Positions 35,144 to 44,458 of a stretch of DNA of 64,000 nt are shown piece after piece (position 1 is the stretch's first letter; each line of letters begins with the position of its first letter). Source of the DNA: Streptomyces dysideae (GTDB lineage Bacteria; Actinomycetota; Actinomycetes; Streptomycetales; Streptomycetaceae); the NCBI RefSeq assembly GCF_001514305.1, contig NZ_KQ949083.1, positions 221,922 to 285,921 of the forward strand, read 5' to 3'. Under the pieces are notes generated by a model. The model was not told where the DNA came from and did no database searches. It saw only the letters and a program-made list of their open reading frames with translations. A program made the position numbers and the translations under genes.

Positions 35144-35237
35144 CGCCGCCCGCGGACCGGCGGCCGCCCTCCTCCCCGGACGGCCGCCCCCGCGCACCGC
35201 CTCACCGTTCGCCCCCTACTGACAGGGAGCACGACCC

Positions 35238-36215
35238 GTGCGTCTCATCCTGCGCAACCTGGGGTTCTATCTGCTCGCCTTCTGGGCCTCCATCACCCTG
35301 AACTTCGTTCTCCCGCGTTTCATGCCGGGCGACCCGGTCTCCCGGATGTTCGCGCAGGCCCAGGGCTCGATGCAGCCCGACCAGATAGCCCAGTTGCGAA
35401 AACTCTTCGGCCTGGACGACCGCCCCCTCTGGGAGCAGTACGTCTCCTACGTCAAGAGCGTCTTCACCGGCGACCTCGGCATCTCCATCTCCCGCTTCCC
35501 GACCCCGGTCTCCGAGGTGATCGGTTCGCAGATCGGCTGGACCCTGCTCCTCGGCGGCGTCGCGCTCGTCATCGCCGCCGTGGCCGGCAACCTGCTCGGC
35601 ATCGTCGCCGCCTGGCGGCGCGGCGGCGTCCTCGACTCCGCCTTCCCGCCCCTGCTGATCTTCGTCGGCTCGTTCCCGTACTTCTGGCTGGCGATGGGCG
35701 CGCTGTACCTGTTCGGCGTGAGCCTGGGCTGGTTCCCACTGCGGCACGCCTACGACGTCGGCCTGACTCCCGGCTTCAACGGCGAGTTCCTCGCCGATGT
35801 CGCCACCCACCTGGTGCTGCCCGCGCTGACCATCGTGCTGGTCTCCATCGGCGGCTGGATGCTCGGCATGCGCAACACCATGATCGCCACGGCGGCCGAG
35901 GACTACATCACGATGGCCGAAGCGAAGGGGCTCAGGCCCTCGCGGATCATGTTCCGCTACGCCGCCCGCAACGCGCTGCTGCCCTCCGTCACCAACTTCG
36001 GCATGGCGCTCGGCTTCGTCGTCGGCGGCGCCCTGCTCACCGAGGTCGTGTTCGCCTACCCCGGTATCGGCTACCAGCTGCTGATGGCCGTCCAAGGCCT
36101 GGACTACCCGTTGATGCAGGGCATCTTCCTGACGCTCACGGCGGCGGTGCTGTTCGCGAACTTCCTCGTCGACCTCGTCTATGTCCGCCTCGACCCGCGC
36201 GTCCGCGTCCGCTGA
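35238..36215 (+). CDS. ABC permease, DppB/OppB type
   Basis: A 325-residue permease with RFMPGDPVSRMFAQAQG near the N-terminus, the periplasmic loop FGLDDRPLWEQYVSYVKSVFTGDLGISISRF and the EAA loop DYITMAEAKGLRPSRIMFRYAARNALLPSVT (about 216-246), all DppB hallmarks. Six helices. The ATG has AGGGAG upstream. It lies second in the importer operon. Confidence 0.92.
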   Translation: MRLILRNLGFYLLAFWASITLNFVLPRFMPGDPVSRMFAQAQGSMQPDQIAQLRKLFGLDDRPLWEQYVSYVKSVFTGDLGISISRFPTPVSEVIGSQIGWTLLLGGVALVIAAVAGNLLGIVAAWRRGGVLDSAFPPLLIFVGSFPYFWLAMGALYLFGVSLGWFPLRHAYDVGLTPGFNGEFLADVATHLVLPALTIVLVSIGGWMLGMRNTMIATAAEDYITMAEAKGLRPSRIMFRYAARNALLPSVTNFGMALGFVVGGALLTEVVFAYPGIGYQLLMAVQGLDYPLMQGIFLTLTAAVLFANFLVDLVYVRLDPRVRVR

Positions 36216-36228
36216 GGAGGTTGCCGAC

Positions 36229-37149
36229 ATGACCGCCATCGAGATCGCGACGGCCACCACGCCGACAGTACCCGCGCGCCCTGCCCGCCGGCGCGGACTG
36301 CTGCGCCAACTCATCGACAGCAAGAAGGCGTTCACGGGCCTGGTGGTGCTCGTTCTCTTCGCGCTGCTCGCCCTGCTCGCTCCCGTCCTCGCCCCAGGCG
36401 ACCCGTCCCTCATCAACTCCACGGGCAGCCAGGCCCCTTCGGCCGCACACTGGCTCGGTACGACCGCCAAGGGACAGGACGTGCTCGCCCTCACCCTGTG
36501 GGGCGCGCGCAGCTCCCTCTTCGTCGGATTCACTGTGGGGCTCGCGGCGACCGGGGTCGCCATCGTCGTCGGCCTCGCGTCCGCGTACTTCGGCCGCATC
36601 CTGGACGACGCGCTGACCCTGGTCACCAACGTCTTCCTGCTGCTGCCCGGACTGCCCCTGCTCATCATCCTGGCCGCGTTCCTGCCGCCCGGGACCTCCA
36701 CCGTGATCCTGGTACTCGTCGTCACCGGCTGGGCGGGCTCCGCCCGAGTGCTGCGGGCGCAGGCCAAGTCGATCCGCGGCAAAGACTTCGTGGCCGCCGC
36801 GGTCGTCACCGGGGAACGCCCGCTGCGGATCATGTTCCGCGAGATCCTGCCCAACATGGCGTCCGTGGTGATGACCACGCTGCTCGGCTGCGTGATCTTC
36901 GGCATCGGCGCCCAGGCCGGCCTGGAGTTCCTCGGCCTCGGCGACAGCAGCGTCGTCAGCTGGGGCACCAACCTGTACTGGGCCGGCAACGACGGCGCGC
37001 TGATGACCGGCACCTGGTGGGCCTTCGTCCCCTCCGGACTCTGCATCGCGCTCGTCGCCTTCGCGCTCGCCCTGGTCAACTACGCGGTCGACGAGATCAC
37101 CAACCCGAGGTTGCGCAACCGCCGTACCCGCCGTGAGAGGAGGGGCTGA
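36229..37149 (+). CDS. ABC permease, DppC/OppC type
   Basis: A 306-residue permease. The start ATG 36229 follows GAGGAGG; the longer frame from 36181 overlaps the previous gene. HWLGTTAKGQDVLALTLWGARSSLFVGF is the DppC-type segment after helix 1, and the EAA loop is SIRGKDFVAAAVVTGERPLRIMFREILPNM. It starts 13 bases after the DppB-type gene and ends 3 bases before the first ATPase gene. Confidence 0.92.
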   Translation: MTAIEIATATTPTVPARPARRRGLLRQLIDSKKAFTGLVVLVLFALLALLAPVLAPGDPSLINSTGSQAPSAAHWLGTTAKGQDVLALTLWGARSSLFVGFTVGLAATGVAIVVGLASAYFGRILDDALTLVTNVFLLLPGLPLLIILAAFLPPGTSTVILVLVVTGWAGSARVLRAQAKSIRGKDFVAAAVVTGERPLRIMFREILPNMASVVMTTLLGCVIFGIGAQAGLEFLGLGDSSVVSWGTNLYWAGNDGALMTGTWWAFVPSGLCIALVAFALALVNYAVDEITNPRLRNRRTRRERRG

Positions 37150-37152
37150 GCC

Positions 37153-38118
37153 ATGGAACCCGTACTTGAGGTAAGTGGCCTGCGCGTCGAATACCGCGGC
37201 GACGGACGCACCGTCGTGGGCGCCGACGACGTCTCCTTCTCCATCGGCCCCGGAGAGATCTTCGGCCTCGCCGGCGAGTCCGGCTGCGGCAAGTCGACCA
37301 TCGCCAACGCGGTGATGCGGCTGCTGAAGCCCCCTGCGGAGATCACCGCGGGCAGCATCCGCTTCCAAGGCGGGGACGTCCTCGCCTTGGGCGAGCGGGA
37401 GCTGCGTGCCTTCCGGTGGCGGCAGATCGCCATGGTCTTCCAGTCGGCGATGAACTCCCTCAACCCCGTCCTGACCATCGGTGAGCAGATCGTCGACATC
37501 TTCACCACGCACGAGAAGCTGAAGAAGCGGGTCGCGCGGGAGAAGGCGGGCGAGTTGCTGGAGCTGGTGGGCATGGACCCCGGGCGGCTGAAGGCGTACC
37601 CGCACCAGCTCTCCGGCGGTATGCGCCAGCGCGTGGTCATCGCCATGGCCGTAGCGCTCCGCCCCCGGCTGCTGATCATGGACGAGCCGACCACCGCGCT
37701 CGACGTGGTCGTGCAGCAGGAGATCATGGCGCAGATCCGCGACCTCCAGCGGGAGCTGGGCTTCTCCATCCTCTTCATCACCCACGACATGTCGCTGATG
37801 GTCGAGCTGTCGGACCGCATGGGCGTGATGTACGGCGGACGGATCGTCGAACTCGCCGACGCCAAGGACCTGTTCGCGAAGCCGCTCCACCCGTACACCG
37901 AGGCACTGATGAACGCCTTCCCGCCGCTGACCGGCCCGCGCCGCGAACTCACCGGCCTCTTCGACGCCCCGCGCACCGCCGACAGCTGCGGCTTCCACGT
38001 TCGCTGTCCCGAGGACCGCTCGGACTGCTCCATGAACATCCCCGACCTGCGCGAGGTCGCGCCCGGCCGCTGGGTGGCCCGGAGTACAGCCCGGAGTCCG
38101 GAAGGAGCCTCCCGATGA
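37153..38118 (+). CDS. ABC ATPase, DppD/OppD type
   Basis: A 321-residue ATPase: Walker A GESGCGKSTIAN near residues 42-53, signature LSGGMRQRVVIAMAV near 155, Walker B LLIMDEPTTALDVV, switch His in ITHDMS. The C-terminal oligopeptide-type extension has Cys residues (SCGFHVRCPEDRSDCSM), a possible Fe-S or metal motif common in OppD/DppD. It overlaps the next gene by 4 bases. Confidence 0.93.
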   Translation: MEPVLEVSGLRVEYRGDGRTVVGADDVSFSIGPGEIFGLAGESGCGKSTIANAVMRLLKPPAEITAGSIRFQGGDVLALGERELRAFRWRQIAMVFQSAMNSLNPVLTIGEQIVDIFTTHEKLKKRVAREKAGELLELVGMDPGRLKAYPHQLSGGMRQRVVIAMAVALRPRLLIMDEPTTALDVVVQQEIMAQIRDLQRELGFSILFITHDMSLMVELSDRMGVMYGGRIVELADAKDLFAKPLHPYTEALMNAFPPLTGPRRELTGLFDAPRTADSCGFHVRCPEDRSDCSMNIPDLREVAPGRWVARSTARSPEGASR

Positions 38119-39203
38119 CCGAACCGATCGCATCGACGGAATCGACCGAATCGACCGCACCCCTGCTGTCCGTACGGGGCCTGACCAAGGACTTCCAGGT
38201 CGGCACCGTCTTCTCCCGGCGCCGTGTCCGAGCCGTGAACGACGTCTCCTTCGATCTCCCTGCGGGCCGGATCACCGCCCTGGTCGGCGAGTCCGGCAGC
38301 GGCAAGTCCACCATCGCCCGCTGTCTCGCCCGCCTCGAACAGCCCTCCTCCGGTGAGGTGCTGCTCGACGGCCAGGACGTCCTGCGCACCGAGCGGCGCC
38401 GGGTGTCACGGGCGTACCGCCGCAAGGTCCAGATGGTGTTCCAGGACCCCTTCGGCTCACTCAACCCCGTCCACCGCATCGAGCACTTCCTCACTCGGGC
38501 CCTCGTCCTGCACGGCCACTCCGCCTCCCGCGAGGCGCTGTGCGAGCTGCTGACGACGGTCGGCCTGACCGAGGACATGTTGCAGTCCTACCCGCACGAA
38601 CTCTCCGGCGGCCAGCGTCAGCGCGTCGCGATCGCCCGCGCGCTGGCAGTGGAACCGCGCCTGATCCTGGCCGACGAACCGACCTCGATGCTGGACGTCT
38701 CCGTGCGCGTCGGCGTGCTCAACCTGATGCGGCGCCTGCGCGACGAGCGGGACATCGCCATGCTCTACATCACCCACGACCTGGGCTCCGCGCGCTACCT
38801 CGCGGACACCACGATGGTCATGTTCGCCGGCGAACTTGTCGAAGGCGGCGACGCGTTGGCAGTGATGGACGCCCCCGCCCACCCCTACACCCGCCTCCTC
38901 CTGTCCGCGGTACCCGACCCCGAACGGGCCGGGAGCTACGACCCGGTCGAGCGCGCCAAGCTCCGCGAGGCCATCCTCAACCCCACGTCCTGCCCCTACG
39001 GCGACGACGGCACCTGCAGCCGCACCGAGCCCGTCCGGCACATCGTCGGCGAGGACGACGGACAGCCCCACTGGGTGCGCTGCCACCTGCGCGCACCCGC
39101 CTCCGACATCGCCCGCCGCGTCCTCAAGGCCACCGACCGGCCGGACGGCGAGGCCACCGACACCACCGACGCCACTGAGGAAGCGGAGACCACCGCCGCA
39201 TGA
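38115..39203 (+). CDS. ABC ATPase, DppF/OppF type
   Basis: A 362-residue ATPase: Walker A GESGSGKSTIARCL, signature ELSGGQRQRVAIARAL, Walker B LILADEPTSMLDVS, and the Opp-type end AVPDPERAGSYDPVERAKLREAI with Cys pair TSCPYGDDGTC. It is 4 bases inside the previous gene and overlaps the GH32 gene that follows, tying sugar import to hydrolysis in one transcript. Confidence 0.92.
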   Translation: MTEPIASTESTESTAPLLSVRGLTKDFQVGTVFSRRRVRAVNDVSFDLPAGRITALVGESGSGKSTIARCLARLEQPSSGEVLLDGQDVLRTERRRVSRAYRRKVQMVFQDPFGSLNPVHRIEHFLTRALVLHGHSASREALCELLTTVGLTEDMLQSYPHELSGGQRQRVAIARALAVEPRLILADEPTSMLDVSVRVGVLNLMRRLRDERDIAMLYITHDLGSARYLADTTMVMFAGELVEGGDALAVMDAPAHPYTRLLLSAVPDPERAGSYDPVERAKLREAILNPTSCPYGDDGTCSRTEPVRHIVGEDDGQPHWVRCHLRAPASDIARRVLKATDRPDGEATDTTDATEEAETTAA

Positions 39204-40735
39204 CCCACGACCTCACCCTCCCCTCCGGCACTCCCACCGCCGAGGGGCTGGCCGAGCGCGCCCAACGCGACCCCCACCGCCCGCGCTTCCACTTCACCTC
39301 ACCCGGCGGCTGGCTCAACGACCCCAACGGCCTGAGCCACTGGAACGGCGTCTACCACCTCTTCTACCAGTACAACCCGCTCGCCCCCGCCCACCACCAC
39401 ATCCACTGGGGCCACGCCACCAGCACCGACCTCGTCCACTGGACCGACGAGCCGGTCGCCCTCGTCCCCGGCACCGACGGCCCCGACCGCGACGGCTGCT
39501 GGTCCGGCGTCCTCGTCGACGACGGCGGAGTGCCCACGCTCGTCTACTCGGGCAGGCACGGAGAACGCGAACTACCTTGCGTGGCAAGGGGATCGGCAGA
39601 CCTGAGGTACTGGACCAAGGACCGGGCCAACCCGGTCATCACCACCCCGCCCGAGGGCATCGACACCACCGCCTTCCGCGACCACTGCGTATGGCGGGAG
39701 GACTCCGGCGAGGGCACGGTGTGGCGGCAGTTGGTGGGCTCGGGCATCCGGGGCGTCGGCGGAACCGCCTTCCTGTACGAGTCGGACGACCTGCGCACCT
39801 GGCGATACGTCGGCCCCTTGCTGACCGGCGACGCCTCGCAGAACCGGGGCGAGCCGGACTGGACCGGCACGCTGTGGGAGTGCGTCGACCTGTTCGGCAT
39901 CGGCGACGGCGATGGCACGGACGTACTCGTCTTCTCCGCCTGGGACGAGGGCACCACCCACCACCCCCTGTACTGGACCGGCCACTACCAGGGCGACACC
40001 TTCACCCCGACCGCCCTCCACCGCCTCGACTACGGCGGCCGCTACTTCTACGCCCCCCAGTCCACCCGCGACGAGCACGGCCGCCGCATCATGTTCGGCT
40101 GGCTCCAGGAAGGCCGGACGGACGAGGCGAACGCGCAGGCCGGCTGGTGCGGTGCGATGTCCGTGCCGAGGGTCGTCACGCTGGGCACGAACGGCCGTCT
40201 GCACCAGGCCCCGGTGCCTGAACTGACCGTGCTGCGGCGGGAGCGGGTGGAGGTGGCGCCGGGCGCGCTGACAGACCCGTACACCCGGCTGCACGCCGTG
40301 CGCGGGGATCAGCTGGACATCGAGACGACCCTGCGCCTCGCCCCCGGAGCCACCGCCCGGCTCGTGGTCCGCGAGACACCGGACGGCGCGGAGCGCACGG
40401 TCGTGGAGGTGAGCAGGGCACTCGACGGCGTGGGCGGCATCCTCCGCCTGCACCGCGAGACCAGCAGCCTCGACCCGACGGTCGACATCGAACCCCGGTA
40501 CGGCGAGCTGCCGTTGGACGCGGACGGCCTGGTCGACCTGCGTGTCCTCGTCGACCACTCCGCACTGGAGATCTTCGCGAACGGGCGCCCCCTGGCCGCC
40601 CGCATCTACCCCACCCGCCCCGAGGAGGCTGTCGGCGTCGGTATCGGTGCCGACGGCGACGTGACCCTGGAGCGGTTCGACGCCTGGCAGATGGCGTCGG
40701 CCTTCACAGAAGGGCCCCGGCCGCTGTGGCCGTGA
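39200..40735 (+). CDS. Cytoplasmic GH32 beta-fructosidase
   Basis: A 511-residue GH32 enzyme with no signal peptide. The five-bladed propeller begins GGWLNDPNGLSHWNGVYHLFYQYNP with nucleophile Asp41; the acid/base Glu227 lies in WECVDLF. The transition-state motif reads FRDHCVW (Arg160-Asp161-His) instead of the usual Arg-Asp-Pro. The beta-sandwich C-terminus has DHSALEIFANGRPLAARIYP. It overlaps the ABC ATPase gene by 4 bases and would cleave imported fructo-oligosaccharides or sucrose inside the cell. Confidence 0.92.
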   Translation: MTHDLTLPSGTPTAEGLAERAQRDPHRPRFHFTSPGGWLNDPNGLSHWNGVYHLFYQYNPLAPAHHHIHWGHATSTDLVHWTDEPVALVPGTDGPDRDGCWSGVLVDDGGVPTLVYSGRHGERELPCVARGSADLRYWTKDRANPVITTPPEGIDTTAFRDHCVWREDSGEGTVWRQLVGSGIRGVGGTAFLYESDDLRTWRYVGPLLTGDASQNRGEPDWTGTLWECVDLFGIGDGDGTDVLVFSAWDEGTTHHPLYWTGHYQGDTFTPTALHRLDYGGRYFYAPQSTRDEHGRRIMFGWLQEGRTDEANAQAGWCGAMSVPRVVTLGTNGRLHQAPVPELTVLRRERVEVAPGALTDPYTRLHAVRGDQLDIETTLRLAPGATARLVVRETPDGAERTVVEVSRALDGVGGILRLHRETSSLDPTVDIEPRYGELPLDADGLVDLRVLVDHSALEIFANGRPLAARIYPTRPEEAVGVGIGADGDVTLERFDAWQMASAFTEGPRPLWP

Positions 40736-40750
40736 CGGTCTTACACACGA

Positions 40751-40787
40751 CCACGGCCCGGGGTGTGGACGTCCCTCCGGGCCGTGG
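40751..40787 (+). terminator. Terminator between the importer operon and the secreted GH32 gene
   Basis: CCACGGCCCGG (40751-40761) and CCGGGCCGTGG (40777-40787), perfect 11-bp arms, 15-base loop, 15 bases past the stop. Confidence 0.65.
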
Positions 40788-40820
40788 CCCACCCTTCCCC
40801 GCTCTCCCTCAGGAGCCGCC

Positions 40821-43800
40821 ATGAGCGTGTCCCGCCGTACCCTCCTGCTGGCAGGAGGCACCGCCGCCACCCTGCTGCCTCTCGGAGGCATCGTGCCCGC
40901 GGCGCAGGCCGCCGCCCCGGGCGCCGCCGGAGCAACCCGCGCCCCCACCCCGATCCCCGACCCCATCCCCGTCACCGGCACCTGGACCCGCACCTCCGAC
41001 GGCGGCCAGAAGGCGACCGCCGGCCGTCGCGGGCCCGCCCTCGCCCTGTCCGAGCAGCAACTCGCGACCAACGGCACGTACGCGGCCCGCGTCACGCCCC
41101 AATCCGCCTCGTCCGTAGGCGCGTTGGTGTTCCGGGCAGCCCTCGACGGCTCGACCGGATACGCGGTCGCCCTCGACCCCGGCCGCACCCACATACGGCT
41201 CTACGACCTGGCCAGCGGCCACACACTCGCCACCGCGCCACTGCCGGGCGCGCGAACCGGAAAGCCCTACGACCTCGAAGTGGCCGTCGATGGACCGGAG
41301 TTGGCGGTGTCCGTCGACGGCAAGCGGATCCTCCACGCCGAGGACCACCGCCACGACACCGGCTCGGTGGGCCTGCTCGCCCAGGGCGGCAAGGTCACCT
41401 TCGGCCCGCCTTACCTCTCCGCCGTCACCACCAACCTCACCGGCTGGACCACGAGCGGCGGCGCCTGGACGGCGAGTCCGCTCGGCTGGCGCGCGGACCC
41501 TTCCCAAGGGGCCACCGCCCGTGCCGTCACCACGACCCAGGCGTACGACACCGCGCTGCAGGCCGACCTGCTCCTGCACGACACCTCCGCCATCGCCGCG
41601 TTGCTGGTGCGCACCAACGCCAAAGCCACGCGCGGCTACGGCGTGCAAGTGGACCCGGGTCAGGGCAGGTTGAGGCTGTACCGCATCGACGGGAACGTCA
41701 CCCTCGGCACGTACGCGACCACCATCAAGGCCGACACGGTCTACCGTCTGCGTGTTGAAACCGAGCGCGGCGAACTGCGCGTGCACTGGCAGACCAACTT
41801 CCTCTCACCCGACGGCTACACCCCCGTCATCACCGCCCAGGACTCCACCCACACGAAGGGCCGACTCGCCGTCACGGCATCGTCCGGCACGGTGTCCTTC
41901 GAGAACATCGCCGCCGCCGACCTCGCCACCGCCCTCCAGGGCTGGACGGCCCACTCCGGCACCTGGACCCCCGACCTGCGCGGCATCCGCGGCGAGAACG
42001 GCCTGCGCACGGCCCCCTTTACCGAGGGCGACCTGGTGGCGAAGGCCGACATCACCTTCGGCGGCACCTCGTCCTCGGCCGGCCTCGTCCTGCGCGCGTC
42101 GGCGAAGGGTTCTGGTGGCTACGAAGCCCGCCTGGAAGCCGGCCGGAACGCCGTCGTCCTACTGGACCGCTCCTCCGGCGCCCGCCTCGCCTCCGCCTCC
42201 GGCCCGGTCCGGCGCATCACGGCCGGAAGCACGTACCGCGTCGAGGCCCGCGCGACGGGCAGGACGATCGAGGTGCACGTGGACGGCGTGCGGGCGCTGA
42301 GAACCCGCGTGTCCCGCACCACGGGCGGCGCGGTCGGCACCACGGCCTCGCACGGGACGTCGTACTTCCAGAACGTCGAAGTCCGCGCCACCGCCGACTA
42401 CTTCACCGAGCCCTACCGCCCCACGTACCACTACTCCCAGCTCACCGGCTCCACCAGCGACCCCTGCGGCCTGCTGTACCACGACGGCGAGTACCACCTC
42501 TTCCACCAGGACGAAGGACGCTGGGCACACGCGGTCAGCACCGACCTCGTCCACTGGCAGGCCCTGCCGATCGCCCTGCCCTGGAACACGTACGGCCACT
42601 GCTGGACCGGTTGCGCGGTCGTGGACGCGGACGACACCTCCGGTCTCTTCGACGGCGGCTCGGGCCTGATCGCGTACTACACGAGCTACCACCCGGACAA
42701 GCCGGGCGGAAACGCGAGCGTGCGCATCGCGCACAGCAAGGACAAGGGCCGCTCATGGCAACTGCACGGCGGGTCGACCCCGGCCGTACAGAACCCGGGC
42801 GGCCCCGACGCCGGCTGGACCTTCCGCGACCCGAAGGTGATCCGCGACGAGAAGCACGACCAGTGGCTGATGGTGGTCTCCGGCGGCGACCACATCCGCT
42901 TCTTCGCCTCCACCGACCTCCTCACCTGGACCCAGGTCAGCTCCTTCGGCTACGGCGACTGGGTCACCCCGGGCGTCTGGGAGTGCCCCGACTTCTTCCC
43001 GCTCCCGGTAGACGGCGACAAGGACAAGGTGAAGTGGGTCCTCACCCTGAGCACCGGCGCCGTACGCGCCACGAACGGCTCGGCCGCCCAGTACTTCACC
43101 GGTGAGTGGAACGGCACCGGCTTCACCCCCGACCAGAAGGCCGGCACGGCCCTGCGCGCCGACTCCGGCCGCGACTACTACGCCGCCATGTCCTTCTACG
43201 GCCTGCCCGACAACCGCCGAGTCCGGCTCGGCTGGATGAGCAACTGGGACTACCCGTTCAGCGCCCCGACCGGCGCCTGGAACGGCCAGCTGAGCACCCC
43301 CCGCGAACTGACCCTCACGGCCACCACCGACGGCGTACGCCTGGTACAGCGCCCGGCCCCGGAGCTGACCACCCTGCGTGCGTCCACGACGACCCGCAAG
43401 GACCTCTCCGTCGACCCCGACTCCGCGAACCCGCTCGCGGGTATCGCCGGCATCGCATACGAGATCGAGGCCGAAGTCACCCTCGGCACCGCCACGGAGA
43501 TCGGCTTCCGGCTCCGGACCGACGACGCCCACCACACAACGGTCGGATACGACGCCGAGGCGCAGCAGCTGTTCGTGGACCGCTCGGCATCGGGCCTGAG
43601 CGACTTCACCCAGTACTTCGCGGGCCGTACGGCGGCCCCGATGAAGGCGGCCGACGGCCGTGTGACCCTGCGCGTGTACGTCGACTCGTCGTCGGTCGAG
43701 GCATTCGGCGCGGACGGACAGGCTGCGGTGACAAGCCTGATCTTCCCCACCCCGGACGCCGACGGCATGGCCTTCTACGTCAAGGGCGGCACCGCACACA

Positions 43801-44393
43801 TCGAGTCGCTCCAGGTGCACCGGCTGAACAGCACCTACCGCCTGGTGGACCGCGTGAAGCCGTTGGCAGTCGTCCCGACCGGCGGTGAATTCCGCTCGGA
43901 CCTCGGCAAGTTGACGGTCACTCCCGCCGGCCACTGGTCGACGGAGAGCGCGGGCCGCGCAGGAACCTTCGACAAGGACTCCAACGCGATCTCGGCCCGC
44001 ACGGCGACCGACCTGGACCTCACCACCCTGGTCCGCCTCGGCGGCCCCGACCCGGACACCGGCGGCGCCCTCTCCCTCCTCTGGCGCGCCTCCTCCGACG
44101 GCGCCGACGCCTACTGCCTCAACCTCGACCCCGACCTGCGCGTGATCCGCCTGGTCGCCAAGACCGACGGCCACTTCGATGACGGTGCTGCGCTCGCCCG
44201 CGTCCCGGCCCTGGTCCGCCGCGGCACCACCTACCCCGTCCGCATCCTCACCCAAGGCGACCGCATCCAGGTGTTCCTCAACGGCACCCGGATCATCGAC
44301 ATGACGGACACGACCTACACGAGCGGCCACATCGGCCTCAACGTGTTCGGAGGGAGAGCGGCGTACCAGGACGCGTACGCAAGGGAGCTGTGA
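40821..44393 (+). CDS. Large Tat-secreted multidomain GH32 fructanase
   Basis: A 1190-residue protein. A twin-arginine signal (SRRTLLLAGG) is followed by three related beta-sandwich modules of about 150 residues (about 50-200, 205-365, 370-525; each with a WT..G.W start and a T.YRLRVE/TYRVEAR-type strand). The GH32 catalytic part has Asp547 in SDPCGLLYHDGEYHLF, RDP in TFRDPKVIRD and WECPDFFPL for the acid/base Glu. A further sandwich closes the protein from about 1040 (WSTESAGRAGTFDKDSNAIS). Levan or inulin degradation outside the cell is the likely role, feeding the importer encoded just upstream. AGGAG precedes the ATG. Confidence 0.88.
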   Translation: MSVSRRTLLLAGGTAATLLPLGGIVPAAQAAAPGAAGATRAPTPIPDPIPVTGTWTRTSDGGQKATAGRRGPALALSEQQLATNGTYAARVTPQSASSVGALVFRAALDGSTGYAVALDPGRTHIRLYDLASGHTLATAPLPGARTGKPYDLEVAVDGPELAVSVDGKRILHAEDHRHDTGSVGLLAQGGKVTFGPPYLSAVTTNLTGWTTSGGAWTASPLGWRADPSQGATARAVTTTQAYDTALQADLLLHDTSAIAALLVRTNAKATRGYGVQVDPGQGRLRLYRIDGNVTLGTYATTIKADTVYRLRVETERGELRVHWQTNFLSPDGYTPVITAQDSTHTKGRLAVTASSGTVSFENIAAADLATALQGWTAHSGTWTPDLRGIRGENGLRTAPFTEGDLVAKADITFGGTSSSAGLVLRASAKGSGGYEARLEAGRNAVVLLDRSSGARLASASGPVRRITAGSTYRVEARATGRTIEVHVDGVRALRTRVSRTTGGAVGTTASHGTSYFQNVEVRATADYFTEPYRPTYHYSQLTGSTSDPCGLLYHDGEYHLFHQDEGRWAHAVSTDLVHWQALPIALPWNTYGHCWTGCAVVDADDTSGLFDGGSGLIAYYTSYHPDKPGGNASVRIAHSKDKGRSWQLHGGSTPAVQNPGGPDAGWTFRDPKVIRDEKHDQWLMVVSGGDHIRFFASTDLLTWTQVSSFGYGDWVTPGVWECPDFFPLPVDGDKDKVKWVLTLSTGAVRATNGSAAQYFTGEWNGTGFTPDQKAGTALRADSGRDYYAAMSFYGLPDNRRVRLGWMSNWDYPFSAPTGAWNGQLSTPRELTLTATTDGVRLVQRPAPELTTLRASTTTRKDLSVDPDSANPLAGIAGIAYEIEAEVTLGTATEIGFRLRTDDAHHTTVGYDAEAQQLFVDRSASGLSDFTQYFAGRTAAPMKAADGRVTLRVYVDSSSVEAFGADGQAAVTSLIFPTPDADGMAFYVKGGTAHIESLQVHRLNSTYRLVDRVKPLAVVPTGGEFRSDLGKLTVTPAGHWSTESAGRAGTFDKDSNAISARTATDLDLTTLVRLGGPDPDTGGALSLLWRASSDGADAYCLNLDPDLRVIRLVAKTDGHFDDGAALARVPALVRRGTTYPVRILTQGDRIQVFLNGTRIIDMTDTTYTSGHIGLNVFGGRAAYQDAYAREL

Positions 44394-44429
44394 CCGCCGG
44401 TCAGGCCGACCTGCGACCGTGACCGTAGA

Positions 44430-44457
44430 GGCTCCGCGCCGACTACCGGGCGGAGCC
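44430..44457 (+). terminator. Hairpin after the fructanase gene
   Basis: GGCTCCGC (44430-44437) and GCGGAGCC (44450-44457), 8-bp stem, 36 bases past the stop. Confidence 0.5.
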
Positions 44458-44458
44458 A

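Noticed and set aside
35202..38160. Two long minus-strand frames opposite the permease and ATPase genes
   Set aside because: Both are shadows of clearly recognisable ABC transporter genes.
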